From: Enoplolaimus lenunculus
Taxonomy: Eukaryota > Nematoda > Enoplea > Enoplida > Thoracostomopsidae
Length of the DNA: 64,000 nucleotides
Assembly (NCBI GenBank): GCA_030248215.1
Contig: JASANG010002660.1
Span: 1-64,000 of the forward strand
Direction of reading: 5' to 3'
The translations under genes and the position numbers were made by a program. The notes beneath the pieces are model-generated. The model did no database searches. It was not told where the DNA came from and saw only the letters and a list, made by a program, of their open reading frames with translations. How positions within the stretch are numbered: the stretch's first letter is position 1; every line of letters starts with the position of its first letter. Below are positions 12,761-26,100 of the stretch, in pieces.

Positions 12761-13153
12761 GGCGGAATAGGCCGGCGACACAGCCCTACATGTTTATTTT
12801 TGATGTATAACTCCCTAGAATTTACTGAACCCTTTGGCAAGGTGTCGGTGACGTCTCTGCGGAATCTGAGCCGGCCGTAGCTTACGTGTTGTTGACGTTG
12901 CGGGCACGTTGGAACATGTTTGGCAACACCAAAGATTTCGACAACTCCGAACTCTTGCGGAAGTCAACCACCATTCAGCGATAAGACTTGACGTTCAAAC
13001 CCGCGGACACTGAGGTTTGCACTGCAGACACGAACAAAGACACACAGTTGCTCATATGTATGCATGCCGCTAAGCTGGCGGCGCGTTCGGCATCGCTAGG
13101 CATCGTATGCCGATTTGCCATATTCTACCGGATGACACAGGAACGTAAACCAG
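12761..13153. other. Upstream region of the secreted-protein gene
   Basis: The sequence is somewhat GC-richer, with no repeat or coding signal that I can support. It probably holds the promoter-proximal region of the gene starting at 13316. Confidence 0.3.
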
Positions 13154-13163
13154 TTTATAAAAA
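13154..13163 (+). promoter_or_regulatory. TATA-like box before the secreted-protein gene
   Basis: The sequence TTTATAAAAA lies about 155 bases before the ATG at 13316. The distance fits a TATA box with a 5' UTR of roughly 125 bases. Only the motif and its position are seen; the transcription start is inferred. Confidence 0.3.
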
Positions 13164-13315
13164 ATCTTTCGATTAGCGGCACCGTTTGTCGTACCTAGTT
13201 CCACCCAATGAAGACAGCGGTTAACTATGCCACGCCTAAGATACCTATAAATTCCTATTAAGGTGACAAATAACTGTTTAATAAAATACAAAATTACATT
13301 TAACTCAAACCAAAA

Positions 13316-16300
13316 ATGAGTTCTATAACGCTTATCGCAGTTACACTGCTTGCAGCATATTCCGTGTGTTCTGTCAATGGGAATTTGACAAAATCTACAA
13401 AGTTCCAAAACGTATTCGGACTGGGAACGGAAGGCATCGCAGCTACGTAAGTGTATTACCTGAATAATTTTAAAAAAACATTAAATCTAACGATTAGATT
13501 AAGACTTGCATTTTTCAAATTGAAGGAACAAAATTGTACAAAACAAACACTGTCACAATGCAAGTTGCATGAAAATGAAACAACTAGTTACTGCTTATGT
13601 TTTTTTAATATAGTGGCCCAAATAAGAGATCTTTATTTGGCCTCTCCAGAGGGGACCGACCCTGTTATTTGGTTACGGACTGTAACTCAACTTTATTTGG
13701 TTATGGAGTCATTTATGCACTACAATAAGGAATAATTGACATTATGAACTCTATTTTGTTAGGGTTTGAGGACTCTATCCGCTTACGGACTCTTATTAGG
13801 GATACGAACTCCTATTGATTGGGATTCAATATGGGGACCCCACTCTTATTGTCCTGTCTTATTTGGGTCGCTACAGTACATCGATACAAAAAACAGTTCC
13901 AAAGGTAAAATTATTTACCAAACGAGCTTGTAATTTAGAGAAAACTGGACGACCATAAGAGATCGCCGTTAGAGCTTCTGTTACCACTTCGAATCCCTCC
14001 ACACACAAAAAACATCCCGGATACTCAAGAAATAATTTCTTAAATTCTAGACAAATAAATAATTTCTTGAATTCAAGTAATTATGTCTCATTCTATACTC
14101 CAGACATATATGTCTTGAATGCAAGACATTAGTTTCTGAAATTTTTCATAAATATGTGTCTCAAATTTTTAACACATAAATGTCTCTAATTTAAGAGTGC
14201 GTTACATCAACAATTACGACAAATATTTCTGAAATACAATACAAAGTCTGAAACAAAACAATTATGTCTGAAATAAAAAACTTGTTTTGCTGATTTTTGA
14301 GACATATAAAGCCTAAACCTAAAGCCAAAATAATAGCCTTAACCACATCTTTTTTATAGTGCCTACGTAAAACAGGATGCTTATAAAAGAAACATGGGCC
14401 AAACAAACATTGCAACTGGACGCAACGCTACAAAAACCTAGAATAGTGGAATAGGGTCGTAAGTGTTAAAAATGCATCGGTGTGAGATGTTAAGATTTGT
14501 CACGTAAACACTTGGGATAGTATAAGCCAAGGAATGATGAATTGTTAGCTATGTTCTGATATTTGAATGCAATCTAATATTAAACTTGAATTCATTATCT
14601 GGCTCCGTCATTTTTTGGTATCCGGTCGCACGCTGCTCCAGTGGCTATTGCATAATAGGATACGCATGCTCAACGGTGAGCATCATCGATCATCAACTAG
14701 TACAGTTTCGCCCACAAAATCAATGTTCAAAAATGGCAATTCAAGTGCAGTGGAAAATGCAAAGTTTAGAACTTCACTGTTCTATGGTTTGTAATATTTA
14801 GAAAGATAATCAGCAACTGAAGACAGATGTGACACAAAAAGTGCTAAAATTGTGTCTTTATTATGGTTTGAACATATATAGCACCGTTAATATGGCGCCG
14901 TGTATTAAGTACCATATTTTCAAAAAAAAGAATGAGACAACAGGACTCTGCTTTCTATTAATAGCTATGCTAAGCAGCCCCTATTGCAAGAATGTTGAGA
15001 GTTTTATAACTTGCATTTAAATCATGGCTATACAAGTTGCTCAGTGACCCATAGTAATAAACTCAGCTTTAATGTGGACAATCACTGAGATGTAGAACAG
15101 CCTTGTGAATTGATGCGCGTGTAACATTGATATACCAAAATGTATGTATTGAAATTTTTTTAAAATCCATGACATAATGTAAATCCCGCCGTTTTAAAAC
15201 TGAGGACCACCCTGTTGTTGCAGCTGGTATCTGGGTTGTTGGCCGGAAAAAAATTACCAGAAAAAAATGGTTTTTTCCATTTTTTCCAAGTGGGGTGGAA
15301 AAAAATAAAAAAATAGAAAAATATTAAACTATTTTTAAATATATTTTGCAACTAAATATGATATAAAATAACATTTTTAGACGACATGTAACTAAGTTTC
15401 ATGCAACACATTAACAGTGACCATGTGTATATGTATACCAGGACACAATATATGTCCAAAAATAGCAAAAATGTATCATATGAATAGATAAATTGATTAC
15501 AAAATTGAAGCTTTGCCACGAGATTCAGTGTAAAACTATATATGCATCTTGTTCGCTTCACTTACAAGGTTTCGTCGACAGTGTGGCCAAAGTTAGGGCG
15601 CTCAAAATTGAAAGCTTGCTTTTACCGTGTGATTTCACACAACAATACGTCTAGCTTCAATCTCGCTTTGCTCGCAAAGTTGCAGCAATTGAGAGGCTTT
15701 GATGTCAAATAAACCCAAATGCGTCTAGGGACAAAAAACATGTGTGACTTGTAGGCTAACCTAGTCGCGAGTGTGTATTGCACAAGAGCTCGCAGGATTC
15801 GCGTTTGCTCTAAAGGTGTTGACATTTTTCCATCTCATATGTTTAAAAATCGCTGAGAGCGGGCAGCAAAATTTTTCATCTTTTTAACTTTTAAAAAGTT
15901 TCAAAATACAAGCATTTTCGGGCAAACGCCGGGCAAGGATGGTATAACTAATCACTCAGAAGAGAATGATTTTTTTCCATTTTTTCCATTTTTTTCCGGA
16001 AAAAAATGGAAAAAATTCTGTTTTTGCGGTCATAATTTTTTCCGGAAAAAAACAACCTTGCCTGCTATTATCTTCATTATTACGTTATCTGATAAAAATG
16101 TATTCTGTATATTTTAGGGCAACTTTGGATGAGAAAATTTCGAAAAAATTTGTCAAAGTGTTCACCAAAATGGTCCGAAAGCATATGCTCAAAGTATATA
16201 AGCAAGACAAGGGAACGTATAAAAGCGATCTCAAGCGGTCAGTTTTATAAAAAACGCGTATTGTTTCAATATAAAATATTTAAACTGCAGTCAGAGGTGT

Positions 16301-18728
16301 AAGTGGGTAACGATTTTTTATCCGCGCTGCACTTTTCCAGCGAAAATCTTATTTTTTGCCCGCGGATATACCCGCGCAAAATTCCTTTCCCGTTACCGCT
16401 CTTGCCTGCGCAAATTTCCTTTATTGTTACCTTCGTTTACTTGCCGTAATTTTTACATCTAATTTCACTTCAATGCAATTGTGTAATCTTACAGTGCGTT
16501 GATGTACCTCACTTGATTTTATACGTTTAGAAAACTATTAGTAACTTTCAAAACACACCAATAAAGAAAAAAGTAGTACCAGATAATATAGCACATTACA
16601 CCTAGTACAATGAAAGCTCGGTTGCTTACTGGTGAATTATCCGTGAATCAACACATTCTTGTCTGTTCAACATCATTGGAGTTAATAGCGTAAATAGCAC
16701 ATTGCTTCGTCGCAAAACCTTTTAAGATCTCAATCAGAAAACATGCGAACATATTGTTACAAACCAAGTGTATAAAACAGAGAAATAAACAGCGTAGAAC
16801 AGCAATTGACACTATATAATTTTTGTCGAGATGCTGTTGGGGGGCCACGGCCGGGGTGAGCCCTCCCATGGATCCGCCATTGGTGCAAAGCTATTTTGAG
16901 CAGCTCCTCCACTTGAAATATCTCTTCTATATCTCTTCTTGTAAACGCCACGGCTAAAAAGGGCTACATAATTTGTAGCCTTAAGTATCACTAATTATCT
17001 ACCAATTTAAAATTGGAACTGAGTTGCTAATATATAAGTAGTTATTTTCCACGCACTTCTTTTAACAGCATTTCAGTTTGGAAAATGTTTTTCGAAAAGT
17101 ATGTCTCGGGATCAAATTATGGGACTAGTGAAACAGAAAATTGAGCTAGCGATAGACGCATTATTTGTTTGGCAGTATTCACCGCTTGGTTTGTCTTCTT
17201 TAAAGCCATCATTGTGCCAAAATAAAGTATTACTAATTTGACGGTTCGGTTCGTGTTAGCTATAGGGATCAGCGAACTAAAGGCCAAAAGCCTGAACCAA
17301 AGGTCCCGTGTCTCTAAACCTACACAACTTCTCTGTGTCTCAACGCTTGACCTCTATGCTTACATTGGTCGACTGCTAACGTTTCTATAGATCATTCGTT
17401 CATTTTCAGGAAAGAAGTTTCAAAAGCGACTAAGCCAAAGTCAGGCGCGCTAAAGACGTGTATAGAAGGAACATTTCTGAAGGAAAATTGGAATGCGTTG
17501 TTCAACGATATGGCGCAATGTACCATCGCGGGAGGGGTATGCGTTTTTTCTATTTAGTCAAGCAAGATTGTTTGGAGGCGCCAGTTTAGTATTTAGAAAT
17601 ATGCCTAAAATTGTATCATATCAATTATTGCAACAATTTGGCACTGCTTAGTTTAGGTTGCATAAATACCATTCATTGATGCAACAATAGCCATTTACGC
17701 TAATCGTACCTTAAACGTCAATCTATCTAAAATGACTAGCGGTCTGTCCGCCCTTAACACAATGTTAAAGACTGGTAAAAACAACTACTCGGACGCAAAC
17801 TGAAAAGTTTATCTAGGAATGGTGCCAAAGCTACAAAACACTTTTTACATATAGAAAAGACGTTTACGTAAGCGACCAGCGTAACCACCTAGCCGTTTCC
17901 GGTAAAATCGGTGTCTGTTTCCGTTTCGGACAGAAACAATGGATATTCTATTATTTTTAAACGCACAGATATTTACATGCTTCAATAGTGGTGGCAGAAG
18001 AATAAAACATCTTTGAAACTTTTATACTTCAATATCCGTTTTGCGTTTCCGTTATCTTGATCACTATTCGTCTTAGTTTTCGTTACTTTTACTATACGTT
18101 CATACCCTGCGTGCGACTCGTTTTATTGTTTTTACTGTTACCAAAATATGAAAGAAGTTCTTTTAAATTCGGGAACATTTATAGTGTTTTATTTTTGACG
18201 CGATTGTTTGGAAAATTTAAGTACAAGCACACGCTGCCGCGAACAGAATTTACCCTTGTTTCTTGTATGCCATATTGCTTCTATAAACGAATAAATTTGA
18301 TGAATACATTGCTTTACAACATTGTGGATTTCGATGTGTTGATTAATCAACGCAGAGAGTGAATTAGTCATTTCCGGTTATCTCTGAGTTAATAACAGCA
18401 AACATCAACTCGCTCTGGGTTGATTTCACTCCGGGTGAGTTGATTGAACTCAAAATGAGTTCAATCAATTCAGAATTCAGAATTCTGAAAGGCCTAATTC
18501 AGAGCTCAAGCTTCTGAGTCTATTCAACTCATTCTGAGTTAAGATCGACTCATTTTGAATTTGCAGTGAACGAGTAGACTTTTATTCACAAAATCACATC
18601 AAAAATAAATGCTTATTTTAGACTGATTGTGCTAACCTCAAATCCGCAATCGGCAGTTCATTAAAAACCGGCGGAACTGCACAATATTGTGATAATCCAG
18701 TCACCACAACCACTGCAACAACAGCAGC

Positions 18729-18814
<86 letters not shown>

Positions 18815-18831
18815 CAGCTCCAGGCCGTTGA
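13316..18831 (+). CDS. Secreted small protein with Thr-rich tail (4 exons)
   Basis: Exons 13316-13446, 16118-16237, 17410-17536 and 18622-18831 join in frame through GTAAGT, GTCAGT and GTATGC donors and TTTTAG/TTTCAG acceptors, giving 195 residues plus TGA. The N-terminus is a classic signal peptide (MSSITLIAVTLLAAYS...), probably cleaved after SVNG near residue 22, followed at once by an N-glycosylation sequon NLT. Residues 45-100 are Lys-rich and look helical. Four mature cysteines (about 101, 121, 129, 149) could form two disulfides. The end is about 37 residues of nearly pure Thr with a few Ala, then PAPGR; it is encoded by ACA and ACT triplet runs and should be heavily O-glycosylated, like a mucin stalk. 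I do not recognise the family and give no function. The frame stays open across every join and through the triplet repeat, which is the main evidence that the model is right. It lies tail to tail with IMMT. Confidence 0.72.
13613..13875. mobile_element. MITE, AATAAGAG family, in intron 1
   Basis: The ends TAGTGGCCCAAATAAGA and (reversed) TAGCGACCCAAATAAGA match at 14 of 17 and begin with TA, compatible with a TA-target element. It lies in the first intron of the secreted-protein gene. Confidence 0.55.
14393..14640. repeat. Dispersed repeat (family of 48.6-49.7 kb element)
   Basis: CATGGGCCAAAC..ATTGCAACTG.ACGCAACGCTAC and TTTGTCACGTAAACACTT recur at about 49378-49695 and, reversed, at about 31225-31395. 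It is an inner part of a larger hAT-like element. Confidence 0.6.
18437..18470. repeat. Perfect hairpin in intron 3
   Basis: GAGTTGATTGAACTCA and its complement face each other across about 3 bases, within a longer stretch (18400-18570) where GAGTTGA motifs recur in both orientations. It is probably the remnant of a palindromic MITE. Confidence 0.5.
18709..18815 (+). repeat. Coding triplet microsatellite (ACA)n(ACT)n
   Basis: It lies inside the last exon of the secreted-protein gene and encodes poly-threonine. The TGA at 18829 stays in frame, as expected if length changes come in triplets. The antisense poly-valine frame is an artefact. Confidence 0.85.
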
Positions 18832-19734
18832 TACATAATTTGAATGAATATTCCAAATCTCAGAAGACTTCGATCATAAACACAAACGTTAAATACGTAT
18901 TATTGACATGCATATGCGTTTATATCAAATTGTAGGCTGTTACTTTTCGGGGCGTAACAGAAGATTACGCATATTCCTAAGCCTAAGCCGAAGCCTAAGC
19001 ATTGCAAAAGAGTGATCCGATGCCTAAGCCTATGTCTAATCCTAAGCCTAAGCCAAAAATGCAATCTAGAATCTAAATTTACTCTTTTACAGACCCACCA
19101 GAAACCTGGACACCTCTAAAAGAAACATATTTTGCATTCAAAACATTAAAGACGCGGCACATGTTAAATATAGGGGACGGGCTACTAAGTGTAAGCCTAA
19201 ATCCAAGCCTAAGCGTAAGTCTAACAACCCTAATCTTAAGTCTGATAATTGAGTCGGAATTTTGACATTGTAATTTCAGACCTACTTGTTGTGGTATGTT
19301 GCAAAAAATTTTCATTGAGTTAACTTATCATTGATTGATTGATTATAGTTATGTTATATTTGTTATGGGGGCCTGATTTTTATAATACGTAAAAATTACC
19401 CCCATTTAAAACCCCGGTCATTTTTACGCGGCCGATATGGGAATAAAATATTGACCACCACTAAAAATGACCCCTTTTCAATCCTTTGGTTGCAGCAGGA
19501 ATGACTAGGAACTGCCGCTTAAATGTAATAATGTTTTTACTATGACGCTCTTCCCCTTGTACGCTCATTGAGATGTTTTCATTCAATACACTTGCAGATG
19601 TCTGTTGTGCAGTATGAAATTGAGCGAAATGGCACATGTACAGAACAGGGGCCTCCAGTTTTCCAAGGTGAAAAATTTATAACCCGAAGTACAGCGCAGC
19701 CACTCCTGTGTGACTATCTCATTTTCCGCTGGTT

Positions 19735-22155
19735 TGTTAGGAAAAATCACAGGCATAAAGTTTGCCTGGGAAAACTTGGAAAGTGGAAAATTCATAAGCG
19801 TGGATATTTCCTGGTTCGGTAGAAAATCTGTAGTGTAAAGTTTTTTGAAAAACGGAAAATGTTGAAAATTTAAACGCTTAGATAATATCCATGGGTTGGT
19901 AGGGAACATCTGAAGCATATAGGTTTTGTTTGGAAAGCGGGAAAAGTGGAGAAGTTAAACGTATTTGATTTTCCTTGGGTTGGTAGGGAAAATCTGAAGC
20001 ATAGGCTTTGTGCGGAAAACTGGAAAAGTGAAACCTTAACACGTATAAGTTTTCCCTGGTTAGGTATTTATGAAAAGTCTGAAAGAAAATTTTGTTTGGA
20101 AAACAGGAAAAGTTGAAAATTAAAACAAATAGAATTCAGGGACTTTTTTAGTTTCCAACCACAATTGAAAAGTTTCCTCCCGTTACAATCTTTCACGTAT
20201 ATTAAAGACAAATTGTGGGGCCGCACTGCCATTTGAAGGAATACTAAACACGATGGGGTTGAACTTCTGCTCCTCTGTTCCCCCACAACAAAAAACTCCC
20301 CCACCCGCCACAATCTTTCACGTTTAATAAGATAAATGGTGGCTCCCCTCGGTGATTTGAAATGATACTAAGCAGGATGAGCACCAAACTGTTCAAAACT
20401 ATTTCAGTCATTTCAGCAGTTTCAATAATAAAATGTTTAGTGTAGGGGCTTGGGGTGTGGCAGCCCATCATTCTGCTTAGTATTCCTTAAAATCGCAGGG
20501 AGTGCAGGGGGGCCGTCACCCCCCCCCCTGAGGACCGTATCGCAACATTGACGAAAATTTTCGCACTAGAAACTAGTTTTAAAACAGGAAATCAAAACAT
20601 TTTATGTTACAAGTGAAAAAGCTTTCCCCTCCACATTTGTGTAGTGGCAGTACCGCTTTGATGTACTTCGGTGCGACGCTCTTCTTAACCGTTTACCCGG
20701 AAAGACCGTTGTGACAATGTTCCCCCAACATCACAGGAAGATCTAACGAGCCCCCGCACAGGCGATGATGGCCCCCGCACAGGCCATGATGGCCCCCTCC
20801 ACAGGGATCGCTCACATCGTTACTGACAAGCTGTTTGGACTATTATGAATGATGCAATGCTGCCGACCAAAATTTCTGAATCCCCCACGATCGAAGAGTT
20901 TACACTGATTGTGTTCAAAGAAATAAAGTCCGGGTGCAAACTTTAATGGATCTTAAGGGACGTATGTAAAAAGAAGTAGTAAAAGTTACTACTGGATAAA
21001 ATTATGTAGTATATAGATTTGTTATTCTGGGATAATAATCGGAGCAATTGTGGCAGTAACTTTTTGCGTATGCTGTTAAACTGCTGAGTAACTTTGTATA
21101 TTTATAACAATTACCTAGTGTAAACAGGTAAACAACAGTATATATCTTTATTTCCTGAAATTTGAGGCATTTGTATTTTAGTCCAAACTCCCAGCATATA
21201 TTTTGAATGACAGTGTGAATTCTTAAGTTATTCAATCATATTGGTGTTAACCTTTTGCAAATTTTCAAGAGATAAGTCTTAGAAATACGCATTAGTTCTA
21301 AACGCAGAGTTAAATCTAGGGAGCTAATGCTTTATCTCTACTAATGTAACAAACGCTTCAGATTTTTCTGTCAACCAAGGGAAAATCTAGGAGTGTTTGT
21401 TTTCCACTTTTCCCACTTCCCAAACAAAGCCTGTGCTTCTGATATTCCCTAGCAACCCAAGCCAAATCTAAGCGCTTTTCCACTTTTCAAGTTTTTCAAC
21501 CAAAACCTAAGCTTCAGATTTTTCCTACCAGCCAAGGGAAAATCTAGGACCTTTAGTTTTCCACTTTTACCGTTTTCCAAGCAATACCTATGTTTCAGGT
21601 TTTTTTCTACCATCCCCGGAAAAATCTAGACATTAAACTTTTCCGCTTTTCTCGTTTTCCAAACCACGCCTACACCTCTAAATTTCCCTACCAAGCAAAC
21701 GAATCGCATACCTACGCTTGAAATTTCCACTTTTATCGTTTTCCGAGCCGAATCACACAACCCAATTTTCCAACCAAACCATCGACGTGTTCCTTGCCAA
21801 CCAGACCTAGAAAAACCTATACGTTTAACTTTTCCACTTTTACCGTTTTCCGCACCTCGCCTACACCTCAATTAAATTTCCTTACCAAACGAAAGGAATT
21901 ATGTACCACGCTTCAATTTGCCACTTTTCTCGTTTTCCAAACCGAACCACACATCCAAATGTCCCAGACACACCAACCAACGTGTTCCTTCCCAACCAGA
22001 CCTTGAAAAACCCTATACGTTTAACTTTTCCACTCTCCCAGTTTTCGCGAACCTCGCCTGCACCTCTAACTTTTCCCACCAAACATGGGAATATAGGCGT
22101 TTGAATTTTCCATTTTCGCAGCCAAACTCATGCTTGTTAATTCTCCTACCAGCAA
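19735..22155. mobile_element. Foldback-type element with arms of ~95-base tandem repeats
   Basis: The left arm (about 19735-20120) has units built on GGTTGGTAGGGAA.ATCTGAAGC, GGAAA.CGGGAAAAGT and TTAAACG. The right arm (about 21355-22155) has the same units in reverse orientation, about eight of them. The 1.2-kb middle has a duplicated ACAATCTTTCACGT segment and no recognisable transposase. Long inverted arms made of short tandem repeats are the hallmark of foldback elements. Confidence 0.6.
20750..20812. repeat. 21-base tandem repeat, three units
   Basis: GCCCCCGCACAGGCGATGAT-type units occur at 20750, 20771 and 20792, the last diverged. It lies within the foldback element's middle. Confidence 0.7.
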
Positions 22156-23158
22156 TAAAACGCGCAAGGTAAAGCACCGTGCTAAACAATTCAACGATGG
22201 CGCTCCCAAACCAAAATCCTGGCTGCGCCAATGTATGTGTGTACTGTGAATTTTGCAGTAAACTGTTCTTTAACTTAAATTAGCTTCATCGTCTGCTCCT
22301 CAAATTTTGAACGGCATTAGCGATTTCCTTAGTTTTACAAACTCCTGAGGTTAAACAAATTCGTAGTTGGAGGTGCATCCGGAGATTACGCGAAATTAGG
22401 TACCTTATAGTTTAAACAATGTTTGAAATAAAGTTTTCACTGTGCTTATGAATACTCGCCGGCGGGAAGAACAGAGGATCATTTAGTAACGGACCGTGGT
22501 CTCTTTTAACGGGTGGCACTTTTGATACGACACTCCGTAAAAATGACCTGCGGCCTCCTTAATGGGAGTCATTTTTTCACACGTCAGCACTGTGAAAATG
22601 TTCAAAACAGGTTGAACAAACTAAAATTGACTGCAAGGGCGATGGACATACGTATAAATACTAACGGTGGTCCAATAGAATATTCGATAGCAGGTATTAT
22701 ATATTAACAGCTCAATAAACTACAATCAGCAACTTTATTACAAACGAGCAATACTTTACGACTCAACTGAAAATATTAAATCTAAACACTATATAGTTTC
22801 TAGAATATACCACAATGCACATTAATGTCGGATATAAAACGAGATTACCACATTTTTGAAATAGGTAGAAGCGGGGTCTGCCTCTGGCTCCGGCAGAAAA
22901 TCAACCATTATGTAGGTGCGAGCAGTTTAGGTTGTGAAAGTTTTCGCGTGCTTGCACGAGTTGCGCTATTCAGTAAGTGTTTATAACTTTGAAAAAATTT
23001 TGTGCGACAGTAAAACACTTTACTTTACCACAAAATCATACATTAGCATCACTGAACCCTCAAAATTGAAAATTCGAAGATTCCTTAGCGCAGATTTGCC
23101 ACAAATGAATTCAGGTGTTTTCCTGTAAATATGAGACTAAATAATTAGGTATTATAAT

Positions 23159-26100
23159 TTAATAAATAGTCCTAACACTTGTTGCAGCAGCATGCGCTAT
23201 CAAGAGATCTGCAATTTGTCTCGTTTCCAAATGTGTTTTCATATCTTCAACCCAACTTTTCGCAATACGTGCAGGTTGACCACGTAACAGTTGCAGCACG
23301 CTGTAATCAAGAAAAACTGAGTACAATCTTGCGAGCACGTCTATCTAATTGTTTAGTAAAAATTGGCACAAAAATAACATCTAATTTCCAATACATAAGA
23401 CATACCTAGGATACAAATTCTCACGAAAACACTATTTGTTACTGTTTGCTTATAAAATTGAAATTATTTCTATCATATTCGTACAGCAGTGTAGCCATGG
23501 ACGGATTCCAGTTGGTAAAAAATAAACCCATCCTCCGATATTTTTATAGGACGTAACCCATTTTCTATGCATTGGCTATCCCGCTAGCAATACTGACTTG
23601 ATTAATAAAATTACGAAGAAAAGCTAGCGAAAACTAACAAAAAAATTACAAACTTCTTGGCTGCGACCACATTAGTCATGGCTTGATTTTTTCTCATCTC
23701 CAAGCAGAAAAATCACTGATCTTGTGCTGCGAGAACATTAGTGGCTTGAAGTTTGTTCGTTTGGAGCAAACTAACAAAGCAGACGAGTACCTACCGAATA
23801 GCTGACTCGTAATCTCCGTCGGTAACAAGCTGGGTAGCCTTTGAAATCAATCCAAATGTGTCCGAGGAGCGTTCGGGATCAAGCTTCGTTTCCGCCGACA
23901 CACCTGCACTGCGCCAAGAGTCAAAAATTAACAGAGACTCAAGAAACGATAAGCAATACTGAACCAACGAGCCACCATTATCATCAATTAACGCGGTACG
24001 ACGACACAGTTTGCGTACCTGAAAACAATGAGGTTTTTTGTGTTCACAACAGCCTTATCTCTACAATTAAAGCTAGAGCGCTAAATATATATACTATATT
24101 TGGGCATAGTTCCTGCTGACCTTTACAATCACACTGTACCATTTATGAACAAATCAGATGCAAAACGGTGTTTTGTACAACCGAGTTAGTGTTGCAGAAT
24201 AAATATTGCAACCAATATGACCAGAACATACTTATTTAGCATCAATTTTTTTTCTATCAAGCAAATATATCGCCGGCATTGATTGCTCAACGTAAATATT
24301 CAACACTTGTCATACATAATACTCTTTGCCCAGCAAACAAACCTTTTTATATCTTGCTAATAAATCATCTTCAGTGTAAACGCCGTCCACCAAACAGTCA
24401 TCTGGCAATGAATTGATCATTGTCATTACAAATGCGTTATTGCGCCCAGCTTCCTTCACTTTCATTACCTAAAAACAACCAGTAATAGAACTATTCAAAA
24501 ATACAGATATATCCCAGAAATTATCTAAATCCCACTGTTACTTTTTATGATGACCAAAATAACCTATAAAAATTGCTCGGAACCGGAGACACACTTCTGG
24601 TTCCAGATGTTACCTACAAACTACAATTAAATATATTGGATTGATTTTCTTGCGGCTCATGCGACGCTAAAATTCTTGATTGCGAGAAAGAGATTTGTAG
24701 AAATGGTGGAAGTCATACAGCCACGAAAAGAATTAAACCGCGATTGTAAGCGCGAAACTGCGTACGAAACCGCGGTTTTTGCGTTCGTGTTAATTGCGAT
24801 GGCGAGCAATTGCGGGCCGAACCGCGTTTGGGTCGCGAATACGGTTGACTTAATTCTGTCCGTGACTAGATCAACACATGGCACAATGCAACTTCTGGCT
24901 GAGAAACATTTCAACAATTGTTCACAACTTTTACAGAGGTTGAGCTATAAGAAAGGATTAGTGAACGAGAAGGTTTAAAAGCACCCCATTCACAATACAA
25001 CTCTGTCATTTGCACTTTTATTTTTCTCGTTCGTACTAGTGCGAACTAGAAAAATTCGGGTCGTATTTAGTTTAAAACGTTACAACTCTACTGCGCAACT
25101 CAGTAGTGCAGGGGCAAAGTAACATTACCGACTAGCACTTCGGTTATTCGAGATTCTACAAAATGAAGGGGATGCTGTTAAAGCAAGCAAACATCCAGGA
25201 GACTCCCTCTGCATAAAATAAGACTAATCAAGATATATTTTCGAATGATGCGAGCGCCAAATATTTTTGTTTGAACAAAATTTAAACAATTTTCAACAGA
25301 CGGCCATGAAAACTACTTAAACACTATGTATATTTCACTATAGGACATTTTCGTCACACCATAAGTGCAGAAACCAAACGGAATATCATGAAAGGGAAAG
25401 AACTTATGATCCCAAAGTGAAAAATATGACCTTCTTCTATGCTTTCTAACAATCATTTTTAGTTGGATGAATTTCAAAAACTTAAAGTAGTTAATAACCA
25501 TCCTAAGGTTAAAGTTAACGACAAAAACGACTCGTTTTGAAACATAAAAACATTTTGCTGTTATTACTGACAAGAGATAGAAAACCTTACATCGTTTGCG
25601 AGTGGTTTTCTTCGAGATTCGTAATCTCTGCCGTCTGGTCGACCCAACACAACTGTAGTACGTAAATGCTGACACGCAAGCCACAGTTCTTTAGCCAGGC
25701 GATTTTGCGTGTCGAGTTCTACACGTCCTGAAAGATGATGACATGTGCCGCATAGCTAGGGATGAAAAGTCACAGACGAAAATAACGAGTCAAGATTGGG
25801 ATTTCACAAATGAGGCTAACACGTCAAATTTGTAAATTGACACCTGTTATTGATTGATGCATATTGATTGTGTTAAAATATAACACCCAAGTAGGCGCTT
25901 GCGTAGACAAACACGTATTAGCCCTCACAATTTTAACTGGCAGCGAAGCAGTCGGTAAGAGATGGTAAATATTTGCTAGACACTAGGTGTGTCTATAACA
26001 GAACAGGAAAACTGTTTTTGGATGATAAGAAACGGGCTGAGGTGTGAAAGGATCATATGGAAAAGATTATGCAATAAGCGAATTAGTTGGATAAGTATGT

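Noticed and set aside
18618-18836. Minus-strand frame with a long poly-valine run
   Set aside because: It is the antisense of the ACA/ACT repeat that encodes poly-threonine in a supported exon.
24657-24978. Open frames on both strands over 24.66-24.98 kb
   Set aside because: The frames mirror each other over a CGCGG-rich palindromic stretch, and neither matches the missing IMMT exon.
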